DNA from: an uncultured Bilophila sp.
Lineage (GTDB): Bacteria > Desulfobacterota > Desulfovibrionia > Desulfovibrionales > Desulfovibrionaceae
Length of the DNA: 6,939 nucleotides
Assembly (NCBI GenBank): GCA_902373525.1
Contig: CABKMN010000125.1
Span: 1-6,939 of the forward strand
Direction of reading: 5' to 3'
Below are positions 5,475 to 6,939 of this stretch, one piece after another. The first letter of the stretch is position 1. Each line of letters opens with the position of its first letter. The notes under the pieces are model-generated. The model was given only the letters and a program-made list of their open reading frames with translations, did not search any database and was not told where the DNA came from. The translations under genes and the position numbers were made by a program.

Positions 5475-6881
5475 ATGTCGACCAGACGCCGTGCCTATCT
5501 TACAGAAATGCGAACCCAGCTTTCTCTCGCCGTCCCCGCGCTGCTGGCGCAGGTGGCGATGATTTCGATGGGGTTTGTGGACATGGTCATGACCGGTCGG
5601 GTAGGGCCGGTGGACATGGCCGCCGTGGCGCTGGCCGGTTCGCTCTGGGTACCGCTCGTCCTGTTCGGGCAGGGGCTGCTGCTTGCGGTCACGCCGTGCG
5701 TGGCGCAGCTTCGGGGCGCCGGAGCCGTACGCAACGCCGATCATTTGCAGGGCGTCGGGCACGTCATGCGGCAGGGCGTCTGGATGGCGTTGGCCATTTC
5801 CGTGCCGCTGATCCTCATCGTGAACCTGCTTTCCCATCATCTTGCGGACATGGGCGTGGAAGGCGACCTCGGCGTGATGACCGGGCAGTACCTGCGGGCG
5901 ATTGTCTGGGGGGCTCCGGCCTACCTGCTGTTCGTGGCGCTGCGTTGCGGCATGGAAGGGATGGCGCTCATGCGTCCCGCCATGTTTGCGGGATTCATGG
6001 GGTTGCTCATCAACATCCCGAGCAACTACGTCCTGATTTTCGGCAAGCTCGGCCTGCCCGCGCTCGGCGGGCCGGGGACGGGCGTGGCGACGGCCATCGT
6101 CTATTGGGTCATGTTCTTTACGATGGTGGTCTACGTGTTCCGGCAGCCGCATCTGCGCGCGCTGATGGTGCTCCGGGCGTGGGAACGTCCGGTATGGGCG
6201 ACGCTCAAAAAACTGGTGGGCATCGGTTTTCCCGGCGCACTGGCAATGCTGTTCGAGGTGACGCTGTTCGCCGCCGTGGCTCTGCTCATCGCGCCGCTCG
6301 GGGCCATTCAGGTGGCGGGGCATCAGGTCGCGCTGAATTTCAGCTCCCTGTTGTTCATGGTGCCCATGTCCATCGGTACGGCGGCGACCATCCGCACGGG
6401 ATTCGCCATCGGCCGCAAGTCCGTGGATGGCGTACGCACGGCGAGCCGGTCCTCTTGGCTTCTGGCCTGCATGGCGGCGGTGTGTACGGCGACCGTGACC
6501 GCGCTTTGGCGGGGGCAGATCGCCGCCGTGTACAACGACGATCCCGCGGTGCTCGGTCTGGCGTCGCATCTGCTTCTTTTCGCCGCGACCTATCAACTGA
6601 CCGACGCCATTCAGGTGGTCAGCGTCGGCATCCTGCGCGGGTACAACGACACGCGGGCGATCCTGTGCGTGACGCTCGTGTCCTATTGGGTATTCGCCCT
6701 GCCGCTCGGCTACACGCTCGGCAGGACGCATCTCTGGGGCGCGCCCCTTGGCCCGCAGGGGTTCTGGACGGCCTTCATCGTCGGCGTATCCATCGCCGCC
6801 GTCCTGCTGTTTTTCCGTGTCCGCGTGCTGGAGCGTCGTCTTCTGTCGGGGTTTGACCGGATCAAGGTGATGGAAGGATAA
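5475..6881 (+). CDS. norM: MATE-family multidrug efflux transporter, NorM type
   Basis: This is an inner-membrane antiporter that exports cationic drugs and toxins in exchange for Na+ or H+. It has 468 residues, the usual MATE length, with about 12 membrane segments in two homologous halves. It follows Vibrio cholerae NorM closely along its length, and the known cation-site acids are kept: Asp36 in GFVDMVMTGRVG, Glu261 in FEVTLFAAVALL (NorM Glu255) and Asp377 in YQLTDAIQVVSVGILRGYND (NorM Asp371). HQVALNFSSLLFMVPMSIG (283-301) is another family hallmark. That alignment is from memory. I chose the ATG at 5475 because GAGG (5465-5468) precedes it by six bases and the protein then begins like NorM. 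It is a separate unit with its own promoter and a leader that looks regulated. The exported substrates cannot be read from the sequence. MdtK/YdhE is the same subfamily under another name. Confidence 0.93.
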   Translation: MSTRRRAYLTEMRTQLSLAVPALLAQVAMISMGFVDMVMTGRVGPVDMAAVALAGSLWVPLVLFGQGLLLAVTPCVAQLRGAGAVRNADHLQGVGHVMRQGVWMALAISVPLILIVNLLSHHLADMGVEGDLGVMTGQYLRAIVWGAPAYLLFVALRCGMEGMALMRPAMFAGFMGLLINIPSNYVLIFGKLGLPALGGPGTGVATAIVYWVMFFTMVVYVFRQPHLRALMVLRAWERPVWATLKKLVGIGFPGALAMLFEVTLFAAVALLIAPLGAIQVAGHQVALNFSSLLFMVPMSIGTAATIRTGFAIGRKSVDGVRTASRSSWLLACMAAVCTATVTALWRGQIAAVYNDDPAVLGLASHLLLFAATYQLTDAIQVVSVGILRGYNDTRAILCVTLVSYWVFALPLGYTLGRTHLWGAPLGPQGFWTAFIVGVSIAAVLLFFRVRVLERRLLSGFDRIKVMEG

Positions 6882-6883
6882 GA

Positions 6884-6935
6884 TTGGGGAGGGGAAGGGG
6901 ACGCTTTTGAAAAAGCGCCCCCTTCCCCTCCCCAA
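6884..6935 (+). terminator. Long G/C-block hairpin downstream of the MATE gene
   Basis: A 17-bp perfect stem (6884-6900 with 6919-6935) is followed by an A/C mismatch and an inner CGCTTT/AAAGCG stem with a TGAA loop. It begins two bases after the stop codon. As with the hairpin after ftsY, read in the gene direction it starts ATTGGGG and ends CCCCAAACCC with no T-tract. The order of the A and AA spacers is swapped relative to the ftsY copy, on both arms. Probably ends the MATE transcript or protects its 3' end. Confidence 0.7.
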
Positions 6936-6939
6936 ACCC
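6919..6939 (-). other. Canonical four-run G-quadruplex motif
   Basis: The minus strand reads GGG, GGGG, GGGG, GGGG separated by TTT, A and AA. This is the counterpart of the motif at 1-21 and again lies on the template strand of the gene it follows. Quadruplex folding is inferred. Confidence 0.5.

Noticed and set aside
5414..6856. 480-codon frame starting at the ATG in the palindrome centre
   Set aside because: It has no ribosome site, overlaps the MATE gene in another frame and translates to Arg/Gly/Ala-rich sequence typical of an out-of-frame GC-rich gene.
5358..6935. 525-codon frame antisense to the MATE gene
   Set aside because: Codon-aligned shadow with a His/Arg/Gln-rich translation that begins inside the 3' hairpin.
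1..6939. Composite transposon bounded by terminal inverted repeats
   Set aside because: The ends are inverted repeats, but each is a self-paired hairpin placed at a gene 3' end. There is no transposase, integrase or target duplication, and the interior includes the housekeeping gene ftsY.

Overview
The window reads as a stretch of chromosome from a Gram-negative sulfate- or sulfite-reducing bacterium of the Desulfovibrionaceae, possibly a gut genus such as Bilophila, Mailhella or Desulfovibrio. This placement is inferred from protein style and was not searched. The best clue is the abundant-type outer-membrane porin, which looks like the homotrimeric porin of Desulfovibrio. Supporting clues are the GC-rich codon use, the short CstA-type transporter and the FtsY with a long Ala/Pro/Glu-rich front.

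Layout from left to right: a long hairpin (5-59) lies downstream of ftsY, which runs leftward (1696-89) and encodes the signal-recognition-particle receptor. A 312-base divergent intergenic region separates it from a rightward porin gene (2009-3409), which ends in an intrinsic terminator with a cUUCGg tetraloop. A 313-base region then carries a promoter and two leader hairpins for a CstA-family inner-membrane transporter (3723-5156). A second good terminator and a 318-base region follow, holding a promoter, a perfect 16-bp palindrome and a terminator-like leader hairpin. The last gene is a NorM-type MATE efflux pump (5475-6881), followed by another long hairpin (6884-6935) that runs to the window edge.

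The four genes look like independent transcription units. Each rightward gene has its own candidate promoter, and all four are followed by a hairpin. Together they cover the cell envelope: FtsY brings membrane proteins such as the two transporters to the translocon, the porin admits small solutes across the outer membrane, CstA probably imports a small carboxylate or peptide, and the MATE pump exports drugs or cationic toxins. No functional pathway linking them is visible.

No mobile element, CRISPR array, RNA gene or obvious new system is present. The most interesting material is non-coding. Two related G/C-block hairpins lie at the two ends of the window; they covary in sequence, lack U-tracts and carry four G-runs on the template strand. 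The cstA and norM leaders are also structured. Within the coding part, the FtsY has an extra helical segment of about 90 residues that I cannot assign.
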